The notes under the pieces are model-generated. The model saw nothing but the letters and a program-made list of their open reading frames with translations, did not search any database and was not told where the DNA came from. Of a stretch of 64,000 nucleotides of DNA, positions 9,979 through 17,850 are shown in pieces. The stretch spans positions 372,001 to 436,000 of the forward strand of contig JAHHIG010000002.1 of NCBI GenBank assembly GCA_019358895.1, written 5' to 3'. This stretch comes from Tildeniella nuda ZEHNDER 1965/U140. GTDB lineage: Bacteria; Cyanobacteriota; Cyanobacteriia; Leptolyngbyales; Leptolyngbyaceae. The stretch's first letter is position 1; every line of letters starts with the position of its first letter. The position numbers were made by a program, and so were the translations under genes.

Positions 9979-10209
9979 TCGGAGTGTCGAGCTTTGAACT
10001 CGGAGTGTCGAGCTTTGAGGTCGGAGTGTCGAGCTTTGAACTCGGAGTATCGAGCTTTGAGGTCGGAGTATCGAGCTTTGAGGTCGGAGTGTCGAGCTTT
10101 GAACTCGGAGTGTCGAGCTTTGAACTCGGAATATCGAGCTTTGAACTCGGAGTGTCGAGCTTTGAACTCGGAGTGTCGAGCTTTGAACTCGGAGTGTCGA
10201 GCTTTGAGC
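9979..10209. repeat. Eleven tandem 21-bp units (minisatellite-like array)
   Basis: Units share the core GTGTCGAGCTTTGAACTCGG with few changes (GAAC/GAGG, GTGTC/GTATC). Because 21 is divisible by three and the unit has no stop in several registers, two forward frames and one reverse frame stay open across it, giving apparent proteins with 7-residue repeats (GVSSFEL, RALNSEC, STLRVQS). There is no ribosome-binding site or non-repeat domain, so I treat it as non-coding. Confidence 0.93.
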
Positions 10210-10252
10210 CTGAGCGGTCAAGGTTTAGTCGAAAAACCTCGCATCGCCTACC

Positions 10253-11263
10253 TCACTCCTGCCTCCTGCCTCCTGCCTCCTGCCTCCTGCCTCCTGCCTC
10301 CTGCCTCCTGCCTCCTGCCTCCTGCCCCAAGTACCAAACCAACCCTGCAAACAACCCGGTGCCGACTACATATTTAAGCAAATCGGGAACGGCAGGATTG
10401 GGTGAAAAAAAGCCTTCGATGATGCCTGCGATGACCAGCATGGGAATGATGCCGTAAACCAGTTGGGCAGCTTGGGCACCGTAAAGCTTGAGTGCCTCCG
10501 ATCGCCGATAAACCCCTGGAAACAGCAGCGCTCTGGCAAGCAGAAAGCCTGCACCACCCGCCAAAAAAATAGCGGGCAGCTCCAGCGCTCCGTGGGGAAA
10601 CACAAACGCCCAAAACGGGAAGGCGAGATTATTCTGACCGACTAACGTGCCCACACTGCCGATTAAAACGCCATTCAACAGCATGACAAAGGTTGTAAAG
10701 AGTCCGCCTGTCATGCCGCCTGCCACTGCCGCAAACGACACTTTGATGTTGTTGATCATGATGTTGCTGGAGGCAAACGGCTCGATGCCGACGATCGACC
10801 CTATCCACAGTTCGCCGCGATCGCGCACCTGTTCAATCATCGGTGCTGGCACAACCAACGCCAAAAACGCTGGATCACGCCATGCCAGCCACCAGGAAAC
10901 AACACCCGCTACCATAAATAAACCTGTTGCCAGCGCAATATAGCCCCGCGATCGCTGTACCACTGCCGGAAAACCCCAGCGGTAGAACGACCAAAGTGCC
11001 TGCCATTCCTGACGACGAGAACCCTGATAGATTTGGGAGTAGCCGCGCGTTGCTAACGTCTGCAAATCCTGTGTAATCAGGTCGCCTACCTGATTGGTGC
11101 GGGCGCGTGCCAAATCTGCGGAGACCGATCGATACAGGCTGGCAAGCTGCCGAATCTCGTTTGCGTTAAGCGCCTTTAACCCTTGCTTCTCTGCTTTCTT
11201 CAGCAAGGTATCCAGGTTTTTCCAACTAGGCTGCCGTCGCGCTATCCAGCGCTGTATGTTCAT
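10253..11263 (-). CDS. SpoIIM / stage II sporulation M-like membrane protein (DUF95)
   Basis: About 336 residues, starting at ATG 11263 (MNIQRWIARRQ) rather than the upstream in-frame ATG at 11293. A cytoplasmic helical N terminus of about 95 residues is followed by several membrane helices (GYIALATGLFMVAGVVSWW, FAAVAGGMTGGLFTTFVMLL, LNGVLIGSVGTLV, WAFVFPHGALELPAIFLAGG). The FPHGALELPAIF and SFAAVAGG motifs are typical of the SpoIIM family, which in cyanobacteria has no link to sporulation. The native C terminus seems to end near VWYLGQ; the last 20 or so residues (QEAGGRRQ repeats) are read from the GCCTCCT heptamer array. It is divergent from the membrane gene at 11349, with 85 bases between. 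Confidence 0.92.
   Translation of the reverse strand: MNIQRWIARRQPSWKNLDTLLKKAEKQGLKALNANEIRQLASLYRSVSADLARARTNQVGDLITQDLQTLATRGYSQIYQGSRRQEWQALWSFYRWGFPAVVQRSRGYIALATGLFMVAGVVSWWLAWRDPAFLALVVPAPMIEQVRDRGELWIGSIVGIEPFASSNIMINNIKVSFAAVAGGMTGGLFTTFVMLLNGVLIGSVGTLVGQNNLAFPFWAFVFPHGALELPAIFLAGGAGFLLARALLFPGVYRRSEALKLYGAQAAQLVYGIIPMLVIAGIIEGFFSPNPAVPDLLKYVVGTGLFAGLVWYLGQEAGGRRQEAGGRRQEAGGRRQE
10255..10326. repeat. Heptamer STRR (GCCTCCT)n at the 3' end of the SpoIIM gene
   Basis: About ten perfect copies of GCCTCCT. On the reverse strand it is read as the tail codons of the SpoIIM-family gene, giving repeats of EAGGRRQ and ending in TGA at 10253-10255. Confidence 0.95.
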
Positions 11264-11348
11264 AATCTGTGATATTTCCCGGAAAGCAAACAAACGTGGT
11301 TTAGAATCGCGTCAACACCTGTCCTTCAAACTAGCCAAAGTGTAGCCT

Positions 11349-12335
11349 ATGGCTTCGCCATCTAATTCCTCTAGTTCTACTCAAGCGCTCAGCGTTGGTA
11401 ATGTCGTCAGTGCTGGCTTTCGGCTGTATGGAGAAAACTCCAAGCAGTATTTGACGATCGCCCTTTTTGGGACGCTGTGGCTCCTGCTGCCGTTTGTTGC
11501 CGCGATCGCTGTTGTGATCTTTTTCGCAGCAGTACAGAACTATTACGCCACTTTGGGGTTAATTATCCCTGCCCTGATCGTGCTGTTTCTTTACACGCTT
11601 GCAAAATATCTCGCAAACTCAGCTCTGATCGCACGGTTGGCGTTTGGTGAACTGACAAACCAGCCAGAACTACTCAAAGATGCCCGTCGGTTTATTAAGG
11701 CGCGGATATGGAGCTTTCTGGGCGCAGCTTTTCTGATGGGTTTAATCTACACCGTTGTGGTGATTGTGTTTTACCTGCTGCTGGCGATCGTTGTTGTGGG
11801 TGCTATAGCTAGCGTTGGCGGTTTTCAACTCTTCCAGAATCCCACAGCGGAAACGCTTGCCGCTAATGGGGGCATCATCGCACTGCTGGTAGTGCTGGGG
11901 TTAGGGTTATTGCTGGCGTTTATTGCCTTTCTGCTCTGGTTTGCAGCGCGGTTTGTGTCGTTTGAATTGCCGCTGGCAGTGGAACCTGGAGTGACGGCAA
12001 CGCAAACGATCGGGCGCATGTGGTCGCTGACTAAAGGCAGTGCGTGGCGGATTGCGCTCATTTTATTTGTCACAAGTCTTGTCACAATGCCGTTGCAACT
12101 GCTGCTACAGGTTGTAGTCACTGGTGTCGATGCGGGCATAAGAACGGCTGGAGTCTCACCCGATGACGCTAGCTACACGGCACTTTCGTTGTTAATTACC
12201 TATGTGCTGAGCTTTGTGCTGTCGATCGTCGTCCTCCCGCTCTGGCAAATCATCAAAGCGGTCATTTATTACGATTTGCGGAGTCGGCGCGAGGGGTTAG
12301 GGCTACAGTTACGCGATCGCGGCTCTCAGACGTAA
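11349..12335 (+). CDS. Multi-pass membrane protein (GPDPase membrane-domain-like)
   Basis: A 328-residue protein with about six hydrophobic segments (about residues 35-60, 70-90, 125-155, 175-205, 235-260, 275-305) and a short Ser-rich N terminus. The tail IKAVIYYDLRSRREGL resembles the ending of membrane proteins with a glycerophosphodiesterase-type membrane domain, but the catalytic phosphodiesterase domain is absent. The RDD gene begins 7 bases after its stop, so the two form an operon. SpoIIM/RDD neighbours suggest a shared, uncharacterised envelope function. Confidence 0.8.
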   Translation: MASPSNSSSSTQALSVGNVVSAGFRLYGENSKQYLTIALFGTLWLLLPFVAAIAVVIFFAAVQNYYATLGLIIPALIVLFLYTLAKYLANSALIARLAFGELTNQPELLKDARRFIKARIWSFLGAAFLMGLIYTVVVIVFYLLLAIVVVGAIASVGGFQLFQNPTAETLAANGGIIALLVVLGLGLLLAFIAFLLWFAARFVSFELPLAVEPGVTATQTIGRMWSLTKGSAWRIALILFVTSLVTMPLQLLLQVVVTGVDAGIRTAGVSPDDASYTALSLLITYVLSFVLSIVVLPLWQIIKAVIYYDLRSRREGLGLQLRDRGSQT

Positions 12336-12342
12336 CCACGCC

Positions 12343-13131
12343 ATGCGCTTTTTTAACCACGTTTCCCTGTCAACACCAGAAAGTGTCGAGCTAGAGTTTA
12401 CGCTGGCAGGCATTGGTAACCGTACACTGGCGCTGGTGTTTGATTACTCAATTCTAGGGGCAGTGCTGCTCGGCTTCTGGATTCTTTGGGGCATGTTTAG
12501 CCTGGGGCTACTGAGCTATCTCAACTCAGGCACGTTTAACTATGCCTCTGCCCCCATCTGGCTGTTGGCGATCGCCCTTTTGATCAACTTTTTCATCTTC
12601 GCAGGCTATTTCACGTTCTTTGAGGTTCTCTGGCAAGGGCAAACCCCCGGCAAACGGTTCACCAAAATTCGCGTCATTCGAGACGATGGTAGACCGATCG
12701 GTCTCTCTCAAGCTGCCTTACGTTCACTGCTGCGATTGATCGACGATTTTTGCTTTATCGGTGTCTTTTTTATTCTGTTGGGCAAGCAAGAGAAACGGTT
12801 GGGCGATTGGGCTGCCGGAACACTGGTCATTCAAGAGCAACGGGGCGATCGCAAAGCCCCGTTGATGATTTCTGATCAAGCAAAGCAACTGGCGATCGAG
12901 CTACCCAAACTGGCAGATCTAAACCAATTGTTGCCCGACGACTTTGCTGTTGTGCGTACCTACCTCCAACGCCGCCATACAATGGATGCCAGAGCTAGAA
13001 ATGATCTCAGCCTGAATCTGGCACGGCAACTCCGCACCCTCATTGGACTCGAAACCATTCCGCCCAACACTACCGCCGATCAATTCCTCGAAGCCGTCTA
13101 CGAAGCGTATCAGGTGAGGGGTGAGGGGTGA
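12343..13131 (+). CDS. RDD family membrane protein
   Basis: A 262-residue protein with an RDD domain: GNRTLALVFDYSILGAVLL carries the Arg and Asp that name the family, followed by membrane helices (about residues 35-60 and 70-95), QGQTPGKRFTKIRVIRDDG, and the C-terminal helix near LIDDFCFIGVFFILLGKQEKR. The soluble C-terminal 90 residues (DLNQLLPDDFAVVRTYLQRR) are helical. It is co-transcribed with the preceding membrane gene. The final residues (QVRGEG) and stop come from a GGGTGAG heptamer array. Confidence 0.92.
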   Translation: MRFFNHVSLSTPESVELEFTLAGIGNRTLALVFDYSILGAVLLGFWILWGMFSLGLLSYLNSGTFNYASAPIWLLAIALLINFFIFAGYFTFFEVLWQGQTPGKRFTKIRVIRDDGRPIGLSQAALRSLLRLIDDFCFIGVFFILLGKQEKRLGDWAAGTLVIQEQRGDRKAPLMISDQAKQLAIELPKLADLNQLLPDDFAVVRTYLQRRHTMDARARNDLSLNLARQLRTLIGLETIPPNTTADQFLEAVYEAYQVRGEG

Positions 13132-13240
13132 GGGGAGGGAGTTTTGAGTTTTGAGTGGATTGAGCGGTCAGCGGTCAGCGGTCAGCTTTTTAGCCTTCAG
13201 CCTTTAGCCTTTAGCCTTCATCCCTGCCCTCCTGCCCCCA
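13110..13240. repeat. Heptamer STRR cluster
   Basis: Successive heptamer families: GGGTGAG at the end of the RDD gene, then GCGGTCA repeats (GCGGTCAGCGGTCAGCGGTC near 13165), AGCCTTT repeats, then GCCCTCCT-type sequence. This fills most of the gap between the RDD gene and the SLH lipoprotein gene. Confidence 0.85.
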
Positions 13241-13317
13241 GTCCCCCCACGTCCCACCTCGAACAATCTACGCTAATGTAGAAACTGCACCCCTGCCCTG
13301 ATGCCTGTTGACATACT

Positions 13318-14442
13318 GTGTTGCCTTTTAGATATTCAAAGACTTCGTTTCTGTTAGCGGCGTGTCTGCTCTTGCCGCTAGGAAGTTGTGCCAACAGTTC
13401 GCTTGGCGATTCATTGCAGAAATCTTTTGCTGCCGATCCCAAGCTGGAAACGAGTGCTTCTCCTGAGCCATCAGCAACGCCCGCGATCGCTACCACCCCA
13501 CAGCCGCAGCCTTCAGTGCTAGTCAGCGAGTCGCCTGCACCCACTTTGAGTCCATCTGCTACACCATCGCCTTCGATCGCATCACCGTCTGAAACCAGCG
13601 TGGCAAGCATTCCTGATTTTTCGGACAGCACGGTGGTTGGAGCGTCAGGTAGCTCTGACGGTAATGTAAGTCCGATCGCAACGGCTTCAGATAGTGCGAA
13701 TGATAGACAACCTCAGACGGTACCTGTGGCGATCGCCTTCTCTGACCTCAATAAAACGCCGAAAGAACTCCAGCAGTACGTGTCAGATTTGGCAAAGCTG
13801 GGCGTTCTGTCCCCCGTCACTGACGGCAACAAAGCGACTCAGACCGCAAGCAACCTGTTTGCCCCCAACAAAGTGATTACGCGTCGAGAATATGTGCGCT
13901 GGCTGGTTGCGGCGAACAATCGGTTGTATGCGAGTCAGCCTGCCAAACAGATTCGGTCGAGCACAGATACTACCGTGCCTGCTTATCAGGATGTGCCCCG
14001 TAACGATCCAGACTTTCCAGCAATTCAGGGATTGGCGGAAGCGGGTCTGATTCCGAGTCTGTTGTCGGGCGACAGTACCACCGTCACGTTTCGTCCGAAT
14101 GCACCTCTGACGCGTGAAAACCTCGTACTTTGGAAAGTGCCAGCGGATACTCGTCAAGCGCTGCCAACTGCGAGTTTGGATGCGGTTAAGCAAACCTGGG
14201 GCTTTCAAGATGCGCCTCGCATTGACTCCAGAGCGCTACGAGCGGTGTTAGCCGATTTTCAAAACGGTGATTCGTCCAACATCCGTCGTGCGTTTGGCTA
14301 TACGACGCTGTTTCAACCGAAGAAGTCAGTCACTCGTGCCGAAGCTGCCGCTGCTCTCTGGTATTTCGGCTTTCAGGGCGATGGGCAATCGGCTGAAGAG
14401 GCACTGAAGACGCTGAACGCTTCGCCAAGTGCCTCACCTTAA
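13318..14442 (+). CDS. SLH-domain-like lipoprotein
   Basis: A 374-residue exported protein. The N terminus is a lipoprotein signal peptide with lipobox LPLGSC (Cys 24), followed by a long Ser/Pro/Thr-rich linker (about residues 40-140). The C-terminal part contains SLH-like modules: FSDLNKTPKELQQYVSDLAK, NKVITRREYVRWLVAANN, YQDVPRNDPDFPAIQGLAEA and KSVTRAEAAAALWYFG. SLH domains bind cell-wall-linked polysaccharide, and in cyanobacteria are common on envelope proteins. The start is GTG 13318 or TTG 13321. The next gene begins almost at its stop. Confidence 0.85.
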   Translation: MLPFRYSKTSFLLAACLLLPLGSCANSSLGDSLQKSFAADPKLETSASPEPSATPAIATTPQPQPSVLVSESPAPTLSPSATPSPSIASPSETSVASIPDFSDSTVVGASGSSDGNVSPIATASDSANDRQPQTVPVAIAFSDLNKTPKELQQYVSDLAKLGVLSPVTDGNKATQTASNLFAPNKVITRREYVRWLVAANNRLYASQPAKQIRSSTDTTVPAYQDVPRNDPDFPAIQGLAEAGLIPSLLSGDSTTVTFRPNAPLTRENLVLWKVPADTRQALPTASLDAVKQTWGFQDAPRIDSRALRAVLADFQNGDSSNIRRAFGYTTLFQPKKSVTRAEAAAALWYFGFQGDGQSAEEALKTLNASPSASP

Positions 14443-14455
14443 GAGGTTGGCAATC

Positions 14456-14797
14456 GTGAAGATTCCATCTGATGCGAATATTCCCCAAGAAAAGCTAGTT
14501 CGTTATCTACTTGTACTCAAGCAACGAAACGATAAATCGCAGTTTTTAGCGAAAGCAGGCTTTACGCAGGAAAACTCAGAAACTCTACGATCGGCGATCG
14601 CCCTGTTGATCCAGTCAGCAGAAGCCGTAGAAGATGGCACGAATGAGTACGGTATCTTTTATCGGGTTGATGGTGCATTACGAGGGATCAATGGGCGAAG
14701 TTTAGCGGTCGTTACTGTTTGGCTACAATGGTATAGCGATGGCAGCTTTCATTTCGTAACGCTGAAACCTCGAAAGGAATCTCGACGTGAATCTTGA
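14456..14797 (+). CDS. DUF6883-like protein, first gene of a coupled pair
   Basis: About 113 residues from GTG 14456, which has an AAGAGG ribosome-binding site nine bases upstream; a longer frame from 14429 would overlap the SLH gene. The start VKIPSDANIPQEKLVRYLL, a middle GFTQENSETLRSAIALLIQ and EYGIFYRVDGALRG match my recollection of DUF6883 domain proteins. The next gene overlaps it by 11 bases, so translation is probably coupled. Such tight small-gene pairs often are toxin-antitoxin or toxin-immunity like, but no catalytic residues can be named here. Confidence 0.72.
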   Translation: MKIPSDANIPQEKLVRYLLVLKQRNDKSQFLAKAGFTQENSETLRSAIALLIQSAEAVEDGTNEYGIFYRVDGALRGINGRSLAVVTVWLQWYSDGSFHFVTLKPRKESRRES

Positions 14798-15038
14798 ACT
14801 TTATCAGCAAGTGGCTTTATGTCGAGATTTACCAGAGCATCAACTGCGTAAAGGTGATCTGGTGACGTTAATTGACCGCGTTCCACATCCTGCTGGTGGT
14901 GAGAATGGGTACATCCTGGAAGTCTTTAATGCGATTGGTGAATCTATTGCAGTGATTACAGTACCGCAGTCGGCTGTCGAACCATTGCGATCGCATGAAA
15001 TCTTGACTGTGCGATCGCTCGTAGACGTGAAAGGTTGA
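14787..15038 (+). CDS. DUF4926-like protein, second gene of a coupled pair
   Basis: An 83-residue protein starting at GTG 14787 inside the end of the preceding gene, with an AAAGGAA site upstream. NLELYQQVALCRDLPEHQLRKG and GDLVTLIDRVPHPAGGENGYIL are like the SH3-like beta-barrel of DUF4926. It may neutralise or bind the product of the preceding gene; this rests only on arrangement. Confidence 0.75.
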   Translation: MNLELYQQVALCRDLPEHQLRKGDLVTLIDRVPHPAGGENGYILEVFNAIGESIAVITVPQSAVEPLRSHEILTVRSLVDVKG

Positions 15039-15139
15039 GTAAGGAAACGCGATCGCTCAAAACGTATGACTATCACTGCCGTCAACAGGCTACAACGATC
15101 CTTAACGCAGTAGACTAAAAGCCTGACCAGGAAACTGCT

Positions 15140-15604
15140 ATGACGAACATCACAAGAGACGAATTTGAGACCGTTAAAGAGCTATTGGGAAGCGCTGCAC
15201 GGTACGCGGAGTCAGCACATCGGGGACTCGATCGGCTGGAGATGATGCAGCAGCATTCTCAAGAGCAGATTGACCAACTGATTGGAGCACAGAGGCAGGC
15301 AGAGCAGCGGCTCGATCGCCTGGAGATGACGCAGCAGCGAAGTCAGCTTCAAATCGATCAGCTGACAGTAAAAATGGATCAACTGGCTGAAGCCCAAAAC
15401 CTCACTAACCAGCGAGTCTCGACCCAAATTGAAGAACTGGCTAAAGCTGAAAAACGCACTGACCAGCGGCTAGAGTCTTTCATTTTTGAATCGCAGCGAT
15501 TGATCACCAAGCATTCTGAAAGCATTGAGCAGCTTAAAGGCATGACCGAGCGACTGGATGGAGTCCTGGCTTACCTCATCCGAAAAGAAGGTCGAGACGA
15601 GTGA
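15140..15604 (+). CDS. Coiled-coil protein
   Basis: A 154-residue, highly charged protein, helical throughout, made of imperfect repeats: LDRLEMMQQHSQEQIDQL and LDRLEMTQQRSQLQIDQL, then LAKAEKRTDQRLESF. The ordering of hydrophobic residues fits a long coiled coil. The C terminus (LDGVLAYLIRKEGRDE) is short. No membrane segment is present. It resembles small coiled-coil proteins common near accessory cassettes in cyanobacteria; function unknown. Confidence 0.75.
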   Translation: MTNITRDEFETVKELLGSAARYAESAHRGLDRLEMMQQHSQEQIDQLIGAQRQAEQRLDRLEMTQQRSQLQIDQLTVKMDQLAEAQNLTNQRVSTQIEELAKAEKRTDQRLESFIFESQRLITKHSESIEQLKGMTERLDGVLAYLIRKEGRDE

Positions 15605-15665
15605 TACTCCCATCTCCTACAGTGACTAACGACAGCCCAGATTCCTTACATTAGAGGCTCTCATG

Positions 15666-15998
15666 TCACTGTTGCAAAATCGCGATCAACTTGGCGATGA
15701 CTTCGTTTGTTTTTTCTGGGGTGAGGTTTCCTGCTTTGTAGGCAATCAGTTGCTCGTTGGCTGTAAACACTCGATTTGACTTGGCGTAGCTGGTTTTGTT
15801 GAGGCTTCCAGTTTCAAAGTCGCTTGACTCAATCAGGGTTGTGTAGGCATCGTTCGCGGCTTGACTGGTCATCAAGCAAAGGATGAAGTCGCTTCTAGTC
15901 AGTTCGGCAAGCACCAATGCGGGTCGTTTTTTAGCGTTGGTTAAATCTGAAAAGGGAAAGGGAAGAACAACCACATCACCCTTTACAAATGCTGCCAT
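15666..15998 (-). CDS. Type II toxin, PemK/MazF family
   Basis: A 110-residue protein of the MazF/PemK mRNA interferase family. The family start is recognisable: KGDVVVLPFPFSDLTNAKKR followed by PALVL, then the central strand FILCLMTSQ, and KTSYAKSNRVFTANE. These toxins cleave mRNA at short sites and are held inactive by the antitoxin. Its start overlaps the 3' end of the antitoxin gene by 16 bases, the normal antitoxin-first order. Confidence 0.92.
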   Translation of the reverse strand: MAAFVKGDVVVLPFPFSDLTNAKKRPALVLAELTRSDFILCLMTSQAANDAYTTLIESSDFETGSLNKTSYAKSNRVFTANEQLIAYKAGNLTPEKTNEVIAKLIAILQQ

Positions 15999-16180
15999 GC
16001 TTCATCCTCTTCAGGCGTTAGCCACTCCTCCGCCAAACTGGATTCACTCAGAAGGCTAATCTCTAGTTGTTCTTGCTGAAGCTCCTTAGCACGAACAAAC
16101 AGTAAGAAGTCTAATACTTCTTTTAATGTAGAACCGGGCGCTTCTTCGATCTCTTTTAGTAATTGCTCTTTAATGTTCAT
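15983..16180 (-). CDS. Antitoxin of the PemK/MazF pair (DUF2281-like)
   Basis: About 65 residues from ATG 16180, with an AAGGAC site upstream; the open frame continues to 16219. The sequence NIKEQLLKEIEEAPGSTLKE then VLDFLLFVRAKELQ is helical, followed by an acidic, probably disordered tail (EEWLTPEEDEAWQHL) suitable for wrapping a toxin. The overlap with the toxin gene indicates one transcript. Confidence 0.85.
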   Translation of the reverse strand: MNIKEQLLKEIEEAPGSTLKEVLDFLLFVRAKELQQEQLEISLLSESSLAEEWLTPEEDEAWQHL

Positions 16181-16246
16181 ACTGTCCTTCTCTCGCTCTA
16201 CTCTTAAGAAGTCACTCATTTGGGGCGGCGACTGGAAACTTTGCCA

Positions 16247-16483
16247 CTAGACACCAATACCTGCTTCAGCGATGAACACTTCGATCGGAGCGGTATCTGC
16301 TAAGTTTTCTTCCCCAAAAATGTCGATGTAGCAAGCGATCGCAGACTTCACATCCGCCAGAGCTGCCTCATACGTATCTCCTTGCCCCACAACTGCGCCG
16401 ACAATTCCCACTGGGTAAGCAACATAGCCATCAGAATGTTTTTCAATCACAATCTTGAGTTGTTTCACTGGCTCTTCGCTCAT
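16247..16483 (-). CDS. HicB-like antitoxin-type protein, no HicA partner
   Basis: 78 residues from ATG 16483 (a GTG nine bases further upstream is possible). KIVIEKHSDGYVAYPVG and QGDTYEAALADVKSAIACYI fit the partial RNase H-like fold of HicB proteins. There is no HicA-like toxin frame adjacent on either side, so this is an orphan; it may be a solitary regulator. A second, more typical HicB-like protein is at the right edge of the window. Confidence 0.8.
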   Translation of the reverse strand: MSEEPVKQLKIVIEKHSDGYVAYPVGIVGAVVGQGDTYEAALADVKSAIACYIDIFGEENLADTAPIEVFIAEAGIGV

Positions 16484-16492
16484 TTCAAACAC

Positions 16493-16805
16493 ATTAATCC
16501 ATCAAGCGTATCGTACCTAAAGAGCACAGAGCAATGACGATCAGCATGGTTTGGTAGCATGTCCGCACCAATGGCAACACTCCAGTTTCGATCGCTATGT
16601 GCAGGGGGGAATGTATGAACACAATTGGGGCTGTTGATGTGATGGGAGACAACCGCATCGTTTGGCGTTTGAGGATACGAGCATGAGGAAGTAGAGTGGG
16701 CAGTGCCTACCCTACCTGCTTCAATTTCCCGAAGGTTTTTATGTACGGTTCATTTTCATGAATCATTTAGGAACGCTATACCTGCTATTTACTCGTGTGT
16801 TAAGG
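16493..16805. other. Intergenic region, no recognised feature
   Basis: 313 bases between the HicB-like gene and the AT-rich membrane gene. Only very short open frames occur; no repeat array or strong hairpin was seen. Confidence 0.5.
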
Positions 16806-17717
16806 TTATGAGCATCTTTCGGGTAACTCACTGATTATTGATGCATTAGCATCAACTCGATTGAAGAAATTGATTAGGTAGTCAACAAACTTTTGATTGG
16901 GGTCATTAAAGATGAGCGCCCCTTCTACATAGAAAGCTCCATAAGTCGGATCTCTCCCATCTAACGGAAAGATTATATGACGCCGATCTACAATTAAAAA
17001 CGATTGCTCAAAGAATAAGTCTGACTTCTTCAAATACCCTGCATCAGGTTTCTCCCGTAATATTTTCAAAACTTTTTGGAAATGATCGTACCAGCGTATT
17101 CCTACTCGTTCCTCATCTATTAAAGCACTTTTTCCTTCAGGCAATTGAATGATCCTCTTATAGAAAAATTTTTTATTTTCATCGGCTTTGAGTTGTAGCT
17201 TCTTAACAATTGATTCAAGGTACTTTTCCCTCTCCGTTCTATAGATATGTGTAGTAACTTCTCTCCCTTGATCAGCTTTAGAATGTTCCCCTGTTCTGTT
17301 TACAAACAAGCACAGTATTTCAAATTCAGCTTTTTCGATTATGTCGCAAAAGGAGGAGTATATCTTTCCTTCTCCGCTTCGTGGAGGGTCTTGCACAAAA
17401 GACCACTTTAATCCTCCCAGGTTGTTACTTATGTCTACTAATTTTTGATCGATTTTTTTCGCATTGGCTTCTTGCTTTTTGTCTATTGCCTGAACTGTCT
17501 CTTCATTCAGCTGTGCGAATACACTGATTGCCACTAAACCAATGATTATTAGAACTGCCACTAAAAGAAGGATGGCTAGTATCGTCTGCTGAGGAGTATT
17601 GAGAAAGGATGTAGAGAAAATCTTATCAAGGGCTGCGCTAGCTAAAATCCCGAATACAGCAGATGCAATTGAAATAAGCACTTGTATTCTTGTGGCTTTC
17701 CTAACCCGTCCGTTCAT
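16806..17717 (-). CDS. Membrane-anchored hypothetical protein, PLD-like fold possible
   Basis: 303 residues with two membrane helices near the N terminus (about residues 10-30 and 44-68), then a coiled stretch (ETVQAIDKKQEANAKKIDQK), and a soluble domain. It starts at ATG 17717 with a good AAAGGAGAG site. The segment KAEFEILCLFVNRTGE and later FFEQSFLIVDRRHIIFPLDG resemble the strand-loop pattern of phospholipase D-like regulatory domains, but no HKD catalytic motif is visible, so activity is doubtful. The gene is clearly more AT-rich than its neighbours and lies in an accessory region, suggesting transfer. Function unknown. Confidence 0.75.
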   Translation of the reverse strand: MNGRVRKATRIQVLISIASAVFGILASAALDKIFSTSFLNTPQQTILAILLLVAVLIIIGLVAISVFAQLNEETVQAIDKKQEANAKKIDQKLVDISNNLGGLKWSFVQDPPRSGEGKIYSSFCDIIEKAEFEILCLFVNRTGEHSKADQGREVTTHIYRTEREKYLESIVKKLQLKADENKKFFYKRIIQLPEGKSALIDEERVGIRWYDHFQKVLKILREKPDAGYLKKSDLFFEQSFLIVDRRHIIFPLDGRDPTYGAFYVEGALIFNDPNQKFVDYLINFFNRVDANASIISELPERCS

Positions 17718-17850
17718 TCAACTCTCCTTTCGAGTCACTTACGATTTCATTAAGTCCGTTCATCTTGGATTGTACAAGGGCAGTACCGTAATGAGGGAAG
17801 AATAAACGTTTCTGAGGAAGATTTTGTAGGATAGGCAATGCTCACTCTAC

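Noticed and set aside
9979-10209. CRISPR array
   Set aside because: Units are head-to-tail with no spacers, and no cas genes exist in the window.
9936-10457. 173-residue open frame with GVSSFEL repeats
   Set aside because: It spans the 21-bp array; two other frames (one on the reverse strand) are open for the same reason, and no start signal or domain is present.
13218-13631. 137-residue reverse frame
   Set aside because: It is antisense to the Ser/Pro-rich linker of the SLH lipoprotein; low-complexity DNA gives open frames on both strands.
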